19,547 nt of DNA from JBEIFW01 sp044370695 (GTDB lineage Bacteria; Actinomycetota; Acidimicrobiia; Acidimicrobiales; Ilumatobacteraceae): assembly GCA_044370695.1 (NCBI GenBank), contig JBILVB010000064.1, positions 1 to 19,547 on the forward strand. The letters are read 5' to 3'. Both the position numbers and the translations under genes were made by a program. Below, one piece after another: positions 1-7,694 of the stretch. How positions within the stretch are numbered: the first letter of the stretch is position 1; every line of letters begins with the position of its first letter. Under the pieces are notes generated by a model, which saw only the letters and a program-made list of their open reading frames with translations, searched no databases and was not told where the DNA came from.

Positions 1-901
1 GAGCCCGGGCATCGGGCGGATCGCCTCGATCGACACCGACCTCGCCATCGGTGTCGCCGTCCTGGTTCCCGGCGCTGCTCTGTGTTCGGTGGCCTTCGGC
101 GTCCTCCAGGGCTCCCGCCGCTTCGCAGCACTCGCGCTCGTGAACGTCGTGCTCGCGGCGGGCAAGCTGGCGATCGCTGCGGCAGCCCTCGCCGCCGGTC
201 TGGACAGCTCGGTCATCCTCGCCCTCTTGGGTGTGCTCACCGTCGCCGCTGCACTCGGCGGGATCTGGTGGGGTGCTCGCGCGCCCATCGACGATCCCCG
301 GACCGTGGTGCGCGACGTCGGCCGTGCGCTCGGCGCTCTCGGCGTCGTCGCCGTGGTCGCCGTCGCGGACATCCCGTTGGCCCGCTACTGGCTCGATCCG
401 ACCACGGCCGGCCGGTACGCCGCCGCTTCGACCTTGGCACGCGCCGTGCTGCTCGTGCCCGCCGTCATCGTCGCGATCGCCCTGCCGGAGTTGGCTCGGC
501 ACGGGCGGGGCACCGACCGTCGCGAGCGGACCGTGCTCGCCTACGCCGCTGCGCTCACCGTGGCAGGGGCGCTCGCCGTGTGCGGCGTGTCGGCGCTGGC
601 CTCACCACTGCTGCTGCCCCACCTCCTCGGCCCGGCCTACGCCTCGGCCGCACCGCTGGTCTGGCAACTCGGCCTGGCCACGATCCCGTTCGCGCTCGCC
701 GGCCTCGGGGTGCAGTTCCTCCTCGCCCGGAACGGGTCGTGGTGGATCCTGTGGCTGCCGCTCGCTCCGCTGGCGCAGGTGGTGTGGCTCATCTTCGCCC
801 ACGAACGGCCGACCGACGTCGTGTGGTCGTGCCTCGCCGCCTCCGGTCTGCTGCTGGCGATCACCGCCGTCGCGATCGTTCGGGAGAGCCGACGGCCGTG
901 A
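1..901 (+). CDS. Polysaccharide flippase-like membrane protein (5' partial)
   Basis: This is the C-terminal part (about 299 residues) of a multi-pass membrane protein; the frame is open from nucleotide 2, so the start lies outside the window. The visible part alternates long hydrophobic Ala/Leu/Val stretches (about eight membrane segments) with short charged loops. The stretch around nt 365-500 (DIPLARYWLDP, AGRYAAAS, then a Pro-containing helix ending in LPELAR) resembles the middle of oligosaccharide flippases of the MATE/PST (Wzx) superfamily. These move polyprenyl-linked glycans across the cytoplasmic membrane. The next gene, a GT4 glycosyltransferase, starts on the GTGA of its stop codon, so the two are translationally coupled. 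That context supports a role in export of a surface polysaccharide. The substrate cannot be read from the sequence; a MurJ-type relative is the main alternative. Confidence 0.72.
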   Translation, partial: SPGIGRIASIDTDLAIGVAVLVPGAALCSVAFGVLQGSRRFAALALVNVVLAAGKLAIAAAALAAGLDSSVILALLGVLTVAAALGGIWWGARAPIDDPRTVVRDVGRALGALGVVAVVAVADIPLARYWLDPTTAGRYAAASTLARAVLLVPAVIVAIALPELARHGRGTDRRERTVLAYAAALTVAGALAVCGVSALASPLLLPHLLGPAYASAAPLVWQLGLATIPFALAGLGVQFLLARNGSWWILWLPLAPLAQVVWLIFAHERPTDVVWSCLAASGLLLAITAVAIVRESRRP

Positions 902-2112
902 CCTCCCGACGGCTCGAGCACTGCAGTTTCACCCTGGTGTTCAACGGCTACGCCGACCCGGGGGCCGGGTGCGCGGACGGGCCGGCCGAGGCGTTCCGCG
1001 AGTACCTGCTCGCGAACGGCGCCCGCCGCGTCGTCACCGTCGCCCATCCCCTCCGGCCGGACGCGGCCGGTGTGCACGTCGTCGACGTGGCGGGCTCGAT
1101 CGGCCACACCCGCCGGCTCGTACGTGCGCCGCACCGGCCGCCGTGGACCTTCCCGCTCGACGTCGTCATCCCGACCCGCCTGGCCCCCTGCGACGTGTGG
1201 GTCGGTTTCAACCCCCTCGCCGCTGCCCGGGGGCTGCACGAGCGCCGCCGTCAGCGCGCCGGGCAGGTCGTGGTGTGGAACATCGACTTCGTTCCGGATC
1301 GCTTCGGTACCGGACCGCTCACCTCGGTCTATGACGCCGTCGACTCGCTGATGGCCCGGCGGGCGGACCGCAGAGTCGAGCTGTCGGTCGCCGCCGCCGA
1401 GGGGCGAGCGGCACGTCACCGCCTCGGGCCCGGTGCTGCACCCGTCACCGTCGTCCCCATGGGCGCCTGGTGCGACCGGACGAGGACCACCTCTCCCGAC
1501 ACGGACACCTCGACGGCGCGGATCGCCTTCGTCGGCCATCTCGTCCCACGCCAAGGTGTCGACCGTCTCGTCGACGCCGTTGCGCTGCTTCGGGCCCAGG
1601 GGTTGACGGTCACCGCCGACGTCGTCGGCGCCGGACCCGAACTCGACCCGCTGCGGGAGCGCTGCCGAACCCGGGGACTCGATGACGCCGTGACGTTCCA
1701 CGGCTTCGTCGCCGACCAACGCGAGGTGGAGGCGATCCTGGCCCGGTGCAACGTCGCCGTCGCCCCCTACCGCGACGACCCTTCCTCGTTCACCCGCTAC
1801 GCCGACCCCGGCAAGCTCAAGGTGTACCTGGCCGCCGGACTTCCGTTGGTCCTCACCCCCGTGCCGCCCAATGCGGCCGAGCTCGCGGCGAGCGGAGCAG
1901 CGACGCTCGTCGACGACGATCCGGTCGCCGTCGCACGGGGGATCGCCCGCTGGGTCGGTGATCCCGCCGGCTGGCGTGCCGGACGGCTCGCTGCCCTCAC
2001 CCAGGCACGCCGGTTCGACTGGCCGGTCCTGTTCGCCCCGCTGCTGCGCGAACTCGGTATCGATCCCCCAACCGTCGACGCTGACCCCCGCTACGCCCGG
2101 ACGAAGTGGTAG
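898..2112 (+). CDS. GT4-family glycosyltransferase
   Basis: A 404-residue cytosolic glycosyltransferase with the GT-B fold, expected to move a sugar from a nucleotide donor to a lipid-linked glycan. The start is the GTG at 898 inside the stop of the flippase gene (GTGA overlap); an open frame runs further upstream but only over the flippase gene in another frame. The second half is typical of GT4: a donor-domain opening (IAFVGHLVPRQGVDRLVDA), then VVGAGPELDPLRERC, VTFHGFV, and the donor-binding segment PGKLKVYLAAGLPLVLTP followed by NAAEL. The N-terminal half is less conserved, as usual for the acceptor domain. The 3' end runs 22 bp into the convergent DUF268 gene. Specificity is unknown; the family call is firm. 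Confidence 0.85.
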   Translation: MTSRRLEHCSFTLVFNGYADPGAGCADGPAEAFREYLLANGARRVVTVAHPLRPDAAGVHVVDVAGSIGHTRRLVRAPHRPPWTFPLDVVIPTRLAPCDVWVGFNPLAAARGLHERRRQRAGQVVVWNIDFVPDRFGTGPLTSVYDAVDSLMARRADRRVELSVAAAEGRAARHRLGPGAAPVTVVPMGAWCDRTRTTSPDTDTSTARIAFVGHLVPRQGVDRLVDAVALLRAQGLTVTADVVGAGPELDPLRERCRTRGLDDAVTFHGFVADQREVEAILARCNVAVAPYRDDPSSFTRYADPGKLKVYLAAGLPLVLTPVPPNAAELAASGAATLVDDDPVAVARGIARWVGDPAGWRAGRLAALTQARRFDWPVLFAPLLRELGIDPPTVDADPRYARTKW

Positions 2113-2894
2113 AGCCCCACGGCGTACGGCAGATGTGCCACCGCTCCCGGATCGGTCGGACGGACTGCGCCGTCGACGACGGCGGCGAACTCGACGAGTT
2201 CGAAGCCGGCGAGACGCTCGACGGCCAGCATCGGATCGATGATGCGGTGACCGTTGAACTCGACGCGGGGTCGCCCGACCGGATACCCGACGTAGAGGTG
2301 ACCGCCGGGCAGGACGGTGCCGGCGAGCGCATCGAGCCCACGCAGATGTCCGAGCGGATCGAGCGGGTCGCCGTAACGGCCCAGCCCGAAGTGCTCGAGC
2401 GCATGAATCGACGACGCCGAGACCGTGGTGATCCCGTCGAGCCGGCACGCATCGGCCTGGATGAACCGGAGGCCGTCGATCTCGGTCGTCAACGGCCGGA
2501 GGTCGACCACGTCCACCGACGTGAAGGTCAGCAGGTGAGCCACGAGACCGTCGATGCGCGAGCCGACGTCGAGGTGCCGCGACGGGGCTTGCTCGCGGAT
2601 CCGGCGGGCGGTCCAGAGGTCGGCCAGGAAATACTCACCCGTGGTGCCGGCCCCGCTCGAGGCGTCGGCGAGCGCCGGGAGAGCGGTTCGCCAGGACGGC
2701 AGCGGCGTGCCGGCGCTGCGGCTCATCGTCCGGAACGTGCGCAGGTCGCGCACGAATCGTGGGACGTGGCGGACCGCCGTCGACGTCGCTCGGGGATCGA
2801 TTCCGGCGAGCGCCAGACCGAGGCCGATCCGCCGTAGCGCATCGTGCACGGCGAGTTGCTTCCGAGTTCGCACAGGCTGACGGCCTCCCCTCAT
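2091..2894 (-). CDS. DUF268-family protein, methyltransferase-like
   Basis: A 267-residue protein. The ATG at 2894 overlaps the stop of the upstream membrane-protein gene (ATGA), which settles the start although the frame is open further up. Residues 86-116 (GEYFLADLWTARRI, then HLDVGSRIDG) and the following VVDLRPL, FIQADA and ALEHFGLGRYGD blocks match my memory of DUF268. That is a Rossmann-like family found in polysaccharide clusters and distantly related to class I SAM methyltransferases. HLDVGSRIDG sits where motif I would bind SAM. No catalytic function is established for the family, so methylation of a glycan is only an inference. The gene is the downstream partner of the GT-C-like protein and collides tail to tail with the GT4 gene. 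Confidence 0.75.
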   Translation of the reverse strand: MRGGRQPVRTRKQLAVHDALRRIGLGLALAGIDPRATSTAVRHVPRFVRDLRTFRTMSRSAGTPLPSWRTALPALADASSGAGTTGEYFLADLWTARRIREQAPSRHLDVGSRIDGLVAHLLTFTSVDVVDLRPLTTEIDGLRFIQADACRLDGITTVSASSIHALEHFGLGRYGDPLDPLGHLRGLDALAGTVLPGGHLYVGYPVGRPRVEFNGHRIIDPMLAVERLAGFELVEFAAVVDGAVRPTDPGAVAHLPYAVGLYHFVRA

Positions 2895-5041
2895 CGAACC
2901 GGCTCCGCGGCAAGCCGCTCGATCCCCACCCGGATCCCGCCACCCGGTGGAGGTGGTCCCTGGACCCGGATCTCCAGCGCATCGCCGACTTCGACGTCGA
3001 AGCGCAGCGGGACGCGTTCGGGGTCCCGCACCCGACCGCGCCATCGTTCGCCGGTCCGATCCGACACGACCACCTCCTCCTCGCCGACGGCGCTGCGCAG
3101 GTCGAACGACACCTGCGCGCGGGTCGTCGGCTCGCCGAGGTCGACGACCGGTAGACGGCCTCGCTCCTGGGTCCACACCACGGAACGCCAGCCCACGTAG
3201 TCCGGCGGGTCGAAACCGTGACCGATCGTCGCCACCACCTCGGCCACCGGACCCGGCTCGACGACCAGGACCTCCATCGAAGCGAAGCCTCGCTCCCACA
3301 GCGCTCCGGGCTCGGCGATCGGTGTCGACCCGACCGTCGAGTGCACCAGCCGGTAGCCGCCCGGAAGCTCGCCGCTACCGGAGAACCCCGGGTACAGCAG
3401 CCGGTGGACCACCACCCGGTCGACGCCCATGGCACGCAACAGTCCCGGCGTCTGCGGATCGCCGAGCCCGACCATCGCCTCCTGGATCGGGACCGACGGC
3501 GCCCAGTGGACGCTCGCATTGAGCAGGCGCTTGCCGTGGATCGGTTGGAACGTCTGGAACTGACCGTCGGGCTGCATGCGCGGGCTGTCGAGCGGGTACT
3601 CGGCGATGAGACCGACGTCGGTCTGCGCCGCCAGCCAGCGGTACCCGGGTGGGGCGGCCGACACGTCGAACGTCCCCGCTCCGGGGACCGTCGCGGTCTC
3701 GAGCATCGTCACGACGGCGACGGCGACGACGACCAGGGTCCGGCGCGATCGGTGGAGGCGCTCGACGACGAAGGCGAGTCCGAGCGCGCCGAGCACCACC
3801 ACGGCGAGATGCATCACCGTGCCGAGACGGGCGTAGACCCGCCAGAACGGCAGGACGCCGTGGATGGCCGACAGCCCCGGCACCGGGAGATCCGGCGGCA
3901 GCGTGGCCCAGAACGCGATGCCGGCGAGCGCCACCATCGCCGCGACGATCGCGCGCGTCGGCAGCCCGAGCGGCGAGGGTCGATCGGCCTCGGCGCGCAG
4001 GCCACGTCGCACACCGACCGCAGCGAGCACGAGTATCAGCAGACCGACCGACAGGGTCTTTTCGATGTAGTTCCCGGTCAGCCTGCCGTCACGCCAGCCT
4101 CCGGCGATACCGCCGAGCAGCGGGTTGTTGCGCGGCCAGAGCAGGAAGTCCAACGGCGAGGCGGTCCAGTACCGCACCTCGTCGAACGGTCGCTGCACGG
4201 CGGCGGAGATTCCCGTCCGACTACGGAGCGCGAGCAGCGCGAGCCCGAGCGGCACGACGGCGAGGGTTGCCACCGCTGCGGCGAACGCCAGCGAGCGGCG
4301 GCGAGCATTCCGGCGGGGATCGGCCGGCTGCCGCCAACCGGCGAGCACGAGGCCGAGCACCGTTCCTACGACGGTCACCGCGGTGAACACCGGACCGTAC
4401 GGCTCGGTGTACCAGTAGGCGGCCACGGCGAGCCCGAGGGCGATCGCCGCCCGCGCTCGTGGCCGCTCCCACAGGCGCAGCGCTGCGAGGACGATCAGCG
4501 GCAACAACTGGCTGTGGACGTAGCTCACGTGGAACTGCGCATGCATCTGGTGGAACGCCGAGTACCCCCACGCCAGGCCGGCGACGAAGGCGACCGAACG
4601 GAGCCGGATCACTCGACAGACCAGGACGAACGTCGCCGTCGCAGAGCCGACCAATCCGAGCAGGATCGTGAGATTCCACGCGCACGCCGCAGTGGTGACC
4701 TTCCCGAAGGCCCACAGCGGGAGCTCGGTGAACAGCGACGACCACCGGTACGGGAACCAGAACTCCTCCCCGCCGGGCGCTGCGCTCCAGGTGGTCCAGC
4801 CGTGGAACGGCCACCCGCCCAGCTGCTGGTAGGTCCAGGCCGTGCGAAGCCCGCCGGCGGTGGCATCGCCGCGCGGGCCGAACACCACGGTTTCGCAGGA
4901 CGACACCGCTGGCCAGAGGAACGCAACACCGACGATCACGTAGCCGACCACCGCTGCGGCGAGCGACGGAGCGAGGCGACGATCGGGCGGGGCGCCGGTC
5001 TCGACGGGCGCCCCGCCCCGTGCCGGAGCCGTCAGGACCAT
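2891..5041 (-). CDS. Large GT-C/YfhO-like membrane protein
   Basis: A 716-residue protein starting at the ATG at 5041. A hydrophobic helix (about residues 28-48) is followed by a long outer loop with conserved-looking acidic and aromatic residues (FGPRGDA with D59; GGEEFWFPYRWSS at 90-102). Then come about ten membrane helices up to roughly residue 450 and a soluble C-terminal part ending in a probable beta-sandwich. This is the layout of GT-C membrane glycosyltransferases and YfhO-like proteins, which use polyprenyl-phosphate sugars on the outer membrane face. The acidic residues of the first loop are the natural catalytic candidates, but this is inferred from topology only. It forms a two-gene unit with the DUF268 gene (4-nt overlap). 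No close family name can be given with certainty. Confidence 0.7.
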   Translation of the reverse strand: MVLTAPARGGAPVETGAPPDRRLAPSLAAAVVGYVIVGVAFLWPAVSSCETVVFGPRGDATAGGLRTAWTYQQLGGWPFHGWTTWSAAPGGEEFWFPYRWSSLFTELPLWAFGKVTTAACAWNLTILLGLVGSATATFVLVCRVIRLRSVAFVAGLAWGYSAFHQMHAQFHVSYVHSQLLPLIVLAALRLWERPRARAAIALGLAVAAYWYTEPYGPVFTAVTVVGTVLGLVLAGWRQPADPRRNARRRSLAFAAAVATLAVVPLGLALLALRSRTGISAAVQRPFDEVRYWTASPLDFLLWPRNNPLLGGIAGGWRDGRLTGNYIEKTLSVGLLILVLAAVGVRRGLRAEADRPSPLGLPTRAIVAAMVALAGIAFWATLPPDLPVPGLSAIHGVLPFWRVYARLGTVMHLAVVVLGALGLAFVVERLHRSRRTLVVVAVAVVTMLETATVPGAGTFDVSAAPPGYRWLAAQTDVGLIAEYPLDSPRMQPDGQFQTFQPIHGKRLLNASVHWAPSVPIQEAMVGLGDPQTPGLLRAMGVDRVVVHRLLYPGFSGSGELPGGYRLVHSTVGSTPIAEPGALWERGFASMEVLVVEPGPVAEVVATIGHGFDPPDYVGWRSVVWTQERGRLPVVDLGEPTTRAQVSFDLRSAVGEEEVVVSDRTGERWRGRVRDPERVPLRFDVEVGDALEIRVQGPPPPGGGIRVGIERLAAEPVR

Positions 5042-5080
5042 ACCCAGGCACCGTCGGCGTACGAGACGGGTTCTTGAGCG

Positions 5081-5836
5081 TCAGACCCGGGTCCGCTGCC
5101 GGTCGAGCCAACCGAGCAGGAGCGCGACCGCCCGGGGGTCGTGCCGGAGCCGGTGGCCGGCACCGCCGAGCAAGCGGAGGTCGGCCTCGCCGTGCGCCCG
5201 GGCGAACTGCCGGGCGTCGGCCTCCGGTACGACGTCGTCGTCGGCGCCGTGGATCACCAGCAGCGGGCGCGGCGCGAATCGTTCCGTCGCGGCGAGTGGC
5301 TGCACCCGGGCCACCTCACGCGCCCAGGCTTCGAAGCTGGGCGGGAACGCCGGGTCCCGGATCGCTCCGACGTCTCGAGCGTGTTCGAGGAAGCGTCGAG
5401 GGTGCCGAGCCCAGTCGTCGAAATCCGCTCGGCCCGCCAGCATCGCCACGCCACGTATCCGCAGGTCGCCGGCAGCGACGCACACGGCGAGCGAACCACC
5501 GGTCGAGGTGCCGCACAACCAGATGCCCGAGGGCTCGGCCTCGGTCTCGAGATGATCGACGGCGTTGCGCAGGTCGGTCATCCAGCCGGCGAAGGAGAAA
5601 CTGCCCTCGCTGTCACCGCAGCCGCGGAACGTGAAGGTCATCGCGGCCCAACCGAGGTCGTTCGAGATCCGCTCGACCAGTTCCGGGAAGGTGCCGGCGG
5701 AGCGCCGGGCATCGATCGGGCCGGTGGGGAAGCCGTGGCACAGCACGAACCCCGGCAGGCCGGGTTCCCGGCGACCCCCAGGGAACACGAGATGCCGGGC
5801 GAGGCTGAACCCCTCGGACCGGAACGTCCCGTTCAC
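5081..5836 (-). CDS. Alpha/beta hydrolase (serine hydrolase)
   Basis: A 251-residue cytosolic alpha/beta-hydrolase-fold enzyme starting at GTG 5836. The oxyanion segment LCHGFPTG is at 32-39. The FTFRGCGDSEG block (68-78) matches the F.RG.G.S.G motif of prolyl-oligopeptidase-like and acyl-hydrolase families. The nucleophile elbow GTSTG puts the catalytic Ser at 111. An aspartate in GADDDVVP (199-201) and His228 in GAGHRL complete the triad. The length fits single-domain esterases. It lies 15 bp downstream of the small cysteine protein gene and is probably co-transcribed with it. The substrate is unknown; nothing ties it firmly to the glycan genes. The fold and catalytic class are secure. Confidence 0.85.
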   Translation of the reverse strand: MNGTFRSEGFSLARHLVFPGGRREPGLPGFVLCHGFPTGPIDARRSAGTFPELVERISNDLGWAAMTFTFRGCGDSEGSFSFAGWMTDLRNAVDHLETEAEPSGIWLCGTSTGGSLAVCVAAGDLRIRGVAMLAGRADFDDWARHPRRFLEHARDVGAIRDPAFPPSFEAWAREVARVQPLAATERFAPRPLLVIHGADDDVVPEADARQFARAHGEADLRLLGGAGHRLRHDPRAVALLLGWLDRQRTRV

Positions 5837-5851
5837 CCCGTGGACCCGCCC

Positions 5852-6073
5852 TCAGCCCCTGGCCGCCGCCCGTACCCCCGGGCACTGCGCGCACAGGCGA
5901 TAGCCCCGGTTGCGGGCTTCGGCGACGGTGTCGGGTCCGAAGCACAGGTACGCCTCGGCAGCCAGGAGTTCGTCGATGACTTCGTGGGCGTCGCAGGCGT
6001 CGATGTCGTGGACGATCTGCGAGCGCTTGTCGCCCACGTACCGGTTGTGCTCGAAGCGGGTGAGGCGTTCCAC
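5852..6073 (-). CDS. Small cysteine-containing protein of unknown function
   Basis: A 73-residue protein starting at GTG 6073. It holds four cysteines (27, 44, 61, 64), the last two as a CAQC pair, with an acidic, helix-rich middle and several histidines. Coding potential is supported by its tight fit between galE (divergent) and the hydrolase gene (15 bp downstream). A TACGTT hexamer also lies 8 nt before the start codon, suggesting its own promoter and a leaderless transcript. I do not recognise a named family. The CxxC pair plus Cys27, Cys44 or a His could bind one zinc or an Fe-S centre, but this is speculation. The two shadow frames over the same stretch lack start and context support. 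Confidence 0.6.
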   Translation of the reverse strand: MERLTRFEHNRYVGDKRSQIVHDIDACDAHEVIDELLAAEAYLCFGPDTVAEARNRGYRLCAQCPGVRAAARG

Positions 6074-6081
6074 GGGCGGGC

Positions 6082-6087
6082 AACGTA
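6082..6087 (-). promoter_or_regulatory. Candidate -10 element for the 73-aa gene (leaderless)
   Basis: On the minus strand the hexamer reads TACGTT (TANNNT type) and ends 8 nt before the GTG at 6073. Transcription would then begin at or beside the start codon. No clear -35 is visible. Confidence 0.35.
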
Positions 6088-6104
6088 GCCGAGGTCGGGG
6101 CCGC

Positions 6105-6110
6105 TACGGT
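6105..6110 (+). promoter_or_regulatory. Candidate -10 element for galE
   Basis: TACGGT, a TANNNT hexamer, lies 30 nt before the galE ATG. That leaves a leader of about 23 nt with a CAGGGA Shine-Dalgarno-like sequence around 6129-6134. It lies back to back with the candidate promoter of the divergent 73-aa gene. No convincing -35 is seen. Confidence 0.3.
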
Positions 6111-6140
6111 CTACGGGCCCCTCGACCCCAGGGATTTCGC

Positions 6141-7124
6141 ATGACCGTTCTCGTGACCGGTGGCGCCGGCTACATCGGCTCCCACACGGCCCGCTGGCTG
6201 CGCCGGTCCGGGCGCGACGTCGTGGTGCTCGACAGCCTCGAACTCGGGCACCGGCGAGCCGTGGGCGACGCTCCGCTGGTGGTCGGCGACGTCGCCGACG
6301 CAGCGCTCGTGGAGCGGGTCGTGGCCCGTCACGGGATAGACAGCTGCATCCACTTCGCCGCCTACAAGAACGCCGGCGAGTCGATGCTGCGCCCGGACAA
6401 GTACTTCGGCAACAACACGGCCGGCAGCCACGCCCTCGTCGACGCCCTGCAGCGTGCCGGCGTACGCCGCATCGTGTTCTCCTCGACGTGCGCCGTCTAC
6501 GGCACCCCCGAGGTGTCACCGGTCGCCGAGACGGCGCCGCTGCGCCCCGAAAGCCCGTACGGGGAATCGAAGTTGATGGTCGAGCGGATCCTGGACTGGT
6601 ACGACCGGCTGCACGGAGTTCGCTCGGTGCGGCTGCGGTACTTCAACGCCGCCGGAGCCAGCCCGGACGGCGACCTCGGCGAGGACTGGCGCTTCAGCCT
6701 CAACCTCGTCCCGGTGGCGATCAAGGCGACACTCGGCCGGCGTGCGCCCTTGGACGTGTTCGGGACCGACTACCCCACCGCCGACGGCACGGCGATCCGC
6801 GACTACATCCACGTCGACGATCTCGCCGCCGCCCACCTCGCCGCCCTCGAATGGCTCGAACGCGGGGGCGAGTCGACGGCGGTCAACCTCGGCACCGGGA
6901 TCGGCTCGACCGTGCGAGAGGTCCTGCACGCCATCGAGCGGGCGTCGGGCCGGCCCGTTCCGCACTCCGACACCGCCCGCCGTCCGGGAGATCCCGTCCA
7001 GGTCTACGCCGACAACCGGCTGGCGCACGAGCTGCTCGGCTGGACCCCGCGCTACGACCTGCAGGGCATCGTCGACACGGCGTGGCGCTGGCACGCCGCC
7101 CACCTCGACGGGTTCTCCGCCTAG
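6141..7124 (+). CDS. galE: UDP-glucose 4-epimerase
   Basis: A 327-residue extended short-chain dehydrogenase that interconverts UDP-glucose and UDP-galactose with bound NAD, supplying galactosyl donors for surface glycans. The ATG at 6141 puts the nucleotide-binding motif GGAGYIGSH at residues 7-15, the right distance from the N-terminus; the open frame upstream adds nothing homologous. HFAAYKNAGES (71-81) is a signature segment. The active site is Thr116 (where E. coli has Ser124), Tyr140 and Lys144 of the YxxxK motif in SPYGESK. The LRYFNAAGA and AIRDYIHVDDLA blocks are GalE signatures. A CAGGGA ribosome-binding site precedes it. Its TAG stop is shared with the TAG of the convergent gene (CTAG, 4 bp overlap). 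A related UDP-sugar epimerase specificity cannot be excluded. Confidence 0.93.
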   Translation: MTVLVTGGAGYIGSHTARWLRRSGRDVVVLDSLELGHRRAVGDAPLVVGDVADAALVERVVARHGIDSCIHFAAYKNAGESMLRPDKYFGNNTAGSHALVDALQRAGVRRIVFSSTCAVYGTPEVSPVAETAPLRPESPYGESKLMVERILDWYDRLHGVRSVRLRYFNAAGASPDGDLGEDWRFSLNLVPVAIKATLGRRAPLDVFGTDYPTADGTAIRDYIHVDDLAAAHLAALEWLERGGESTAVNLGTGIGSTVREVLHAIERASGRPVPHSDTARRPGDPVQVYADNRLAHELLGWTPRYDLQGIVDTAWRWHAAHLDGFSA

Positions 7125-7591
7125 CGGCCCGGCGGCACGTCGGCACCGAGTTCGTCGGGCGGGGCCTGCGGGCCGACGGCGCCGATGAAGTCGAGATACG
7201 CCAGGTGCGCATCGACGATCGCCGCGACGTCCTCGTCGACCAGATCGAGGCCGGCGCTCTCGACAGCACCGATCACCTCACCGATCGCACCCGTGTCGTC
7301 CACGAGGACGACGTCCTCGATGTCCTGCGGCCGGTCCATCAAACGGTCGGGCTGGAGTCCGTGCGCGTGCAGGAGGCGCATGTGGATCCGCAGCACCTCG
7401 CGCACGTCGTCGTACCCGAGCCGGGCCTGGGTGAGCTGCGGCAACCGGTCGGCGACGTAGACGACCGCTTCGTCGAGTTCGTACGTGACCCGCGGCGCGA
7501 CGGCGTCGAGACGGCGGGCCTCACGGCCGACCACGACGGCCGCGATCACGAACACGACCACGGCAGTCGCCGCAAGGATCAGCCAGGTCAT
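7121..7591 (-). CDS. Membrane-anchored protein of unknown function
   Basis: A 156-residue protein starting at ATG 7591. One N-terminal hydrophobic helix (about residues 3-22, followed by a positively charged GREARR) anchors it with the rest in the cytoplasm. The remainder is acidic and helical, with a clear pattern of Asp/Glu-rich amphipathic helices (YELDEAVVYVADRL, VREVLRIHMRLLHAHGL). I recognise no named family. A TAGCGT hexamer lies 8 nt before the ATG, consistent with its own leaderless transcript. The last codon overlaps the galE stop in the palindrome CTAG. It is about 100 bp downstream of the acyl-CoA dehydrogenase, but a strong hairpin lies between them, so it is probably transcribed separately. 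Confidence 0.65.
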   Translation of the reverse strand: MTWLILAATAVVVFVIAAVVVGREARRLDAVAPRVTYELDEAVVYVADRLPQLTQARLGYDDVREVLRIHMRLLHAHGLQPDRLMDRPQDIEDVVLVDDTGAIGEVIGAVESAGLDLVDEDVAAIVDAHLAYLDFIGAVGPQAPPDELGADVPPGR

Positions 7592-7599
7592 CGCCGATC

Positions 7600-7605
7600 A
7601 CGCTA
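7600..7605 (-). promoter_or_regulatory. Candidate -10 element for the 156-aa gene (leaderless)
   Basis: The minus-strand hexamer TAGCGT (TANNNT) ends 8 nt before the ATG at 7591. No Shine-Dalgarno sequence is visible in the short gap, so the transcript may start at the start codon. Confidence 0.3.
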
Positions 7606-7642
7606 GGGCGCCGCCCGGCGCAGTGCCGCCCCGGACACGCGC

Positions 7643-7673
7643 CGAGGGCCGGCCCGCTCGGGGCCGGCCCTCG
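7643..7673 (-). terminator. Strong hairpin terminator after the acyl-CoA dehydrogenase gene
   Basis: A perfect 13-bp inverted repeat (7643-7655 with 7661-7673, all GC-rich) encloses a 5-nt loop, 21 nt beyond the stop of the dehydrogenase gene. There is no T-tract, as is often the case in high-GC actinobacteria. It separates that gene from the 156-aa gene. Confidence 0.75.
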
Positions 7674-7694
7674 TGCGAGCTCGGGTGGTGTCGC

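Noticed and set aside
82..897. Upstream extension of the GT4 frame
   Set aside because: It overlaps the flippase gene out of frame and reads as an Arg-rich shadow; the GTGA overlap at 898 gives a natural start.
637..2448. Long minus-strand open frame opposite the GT4 gene (603 codons)
   Set aside because: Arg/Gly/Pro-rich composition with no domain, caused by high GC opposite a real gene; the plus-strand frame carries clear GT4 motifs.
3218..5077. Long plus-strand open frame (619 codons) opposite the GT-C-like gene
   Set aside because: Highly charged, His/Arg/Asp-rich translation without hydrophobic or conserved segments; the minus frame encodes a coherent membrane protein.
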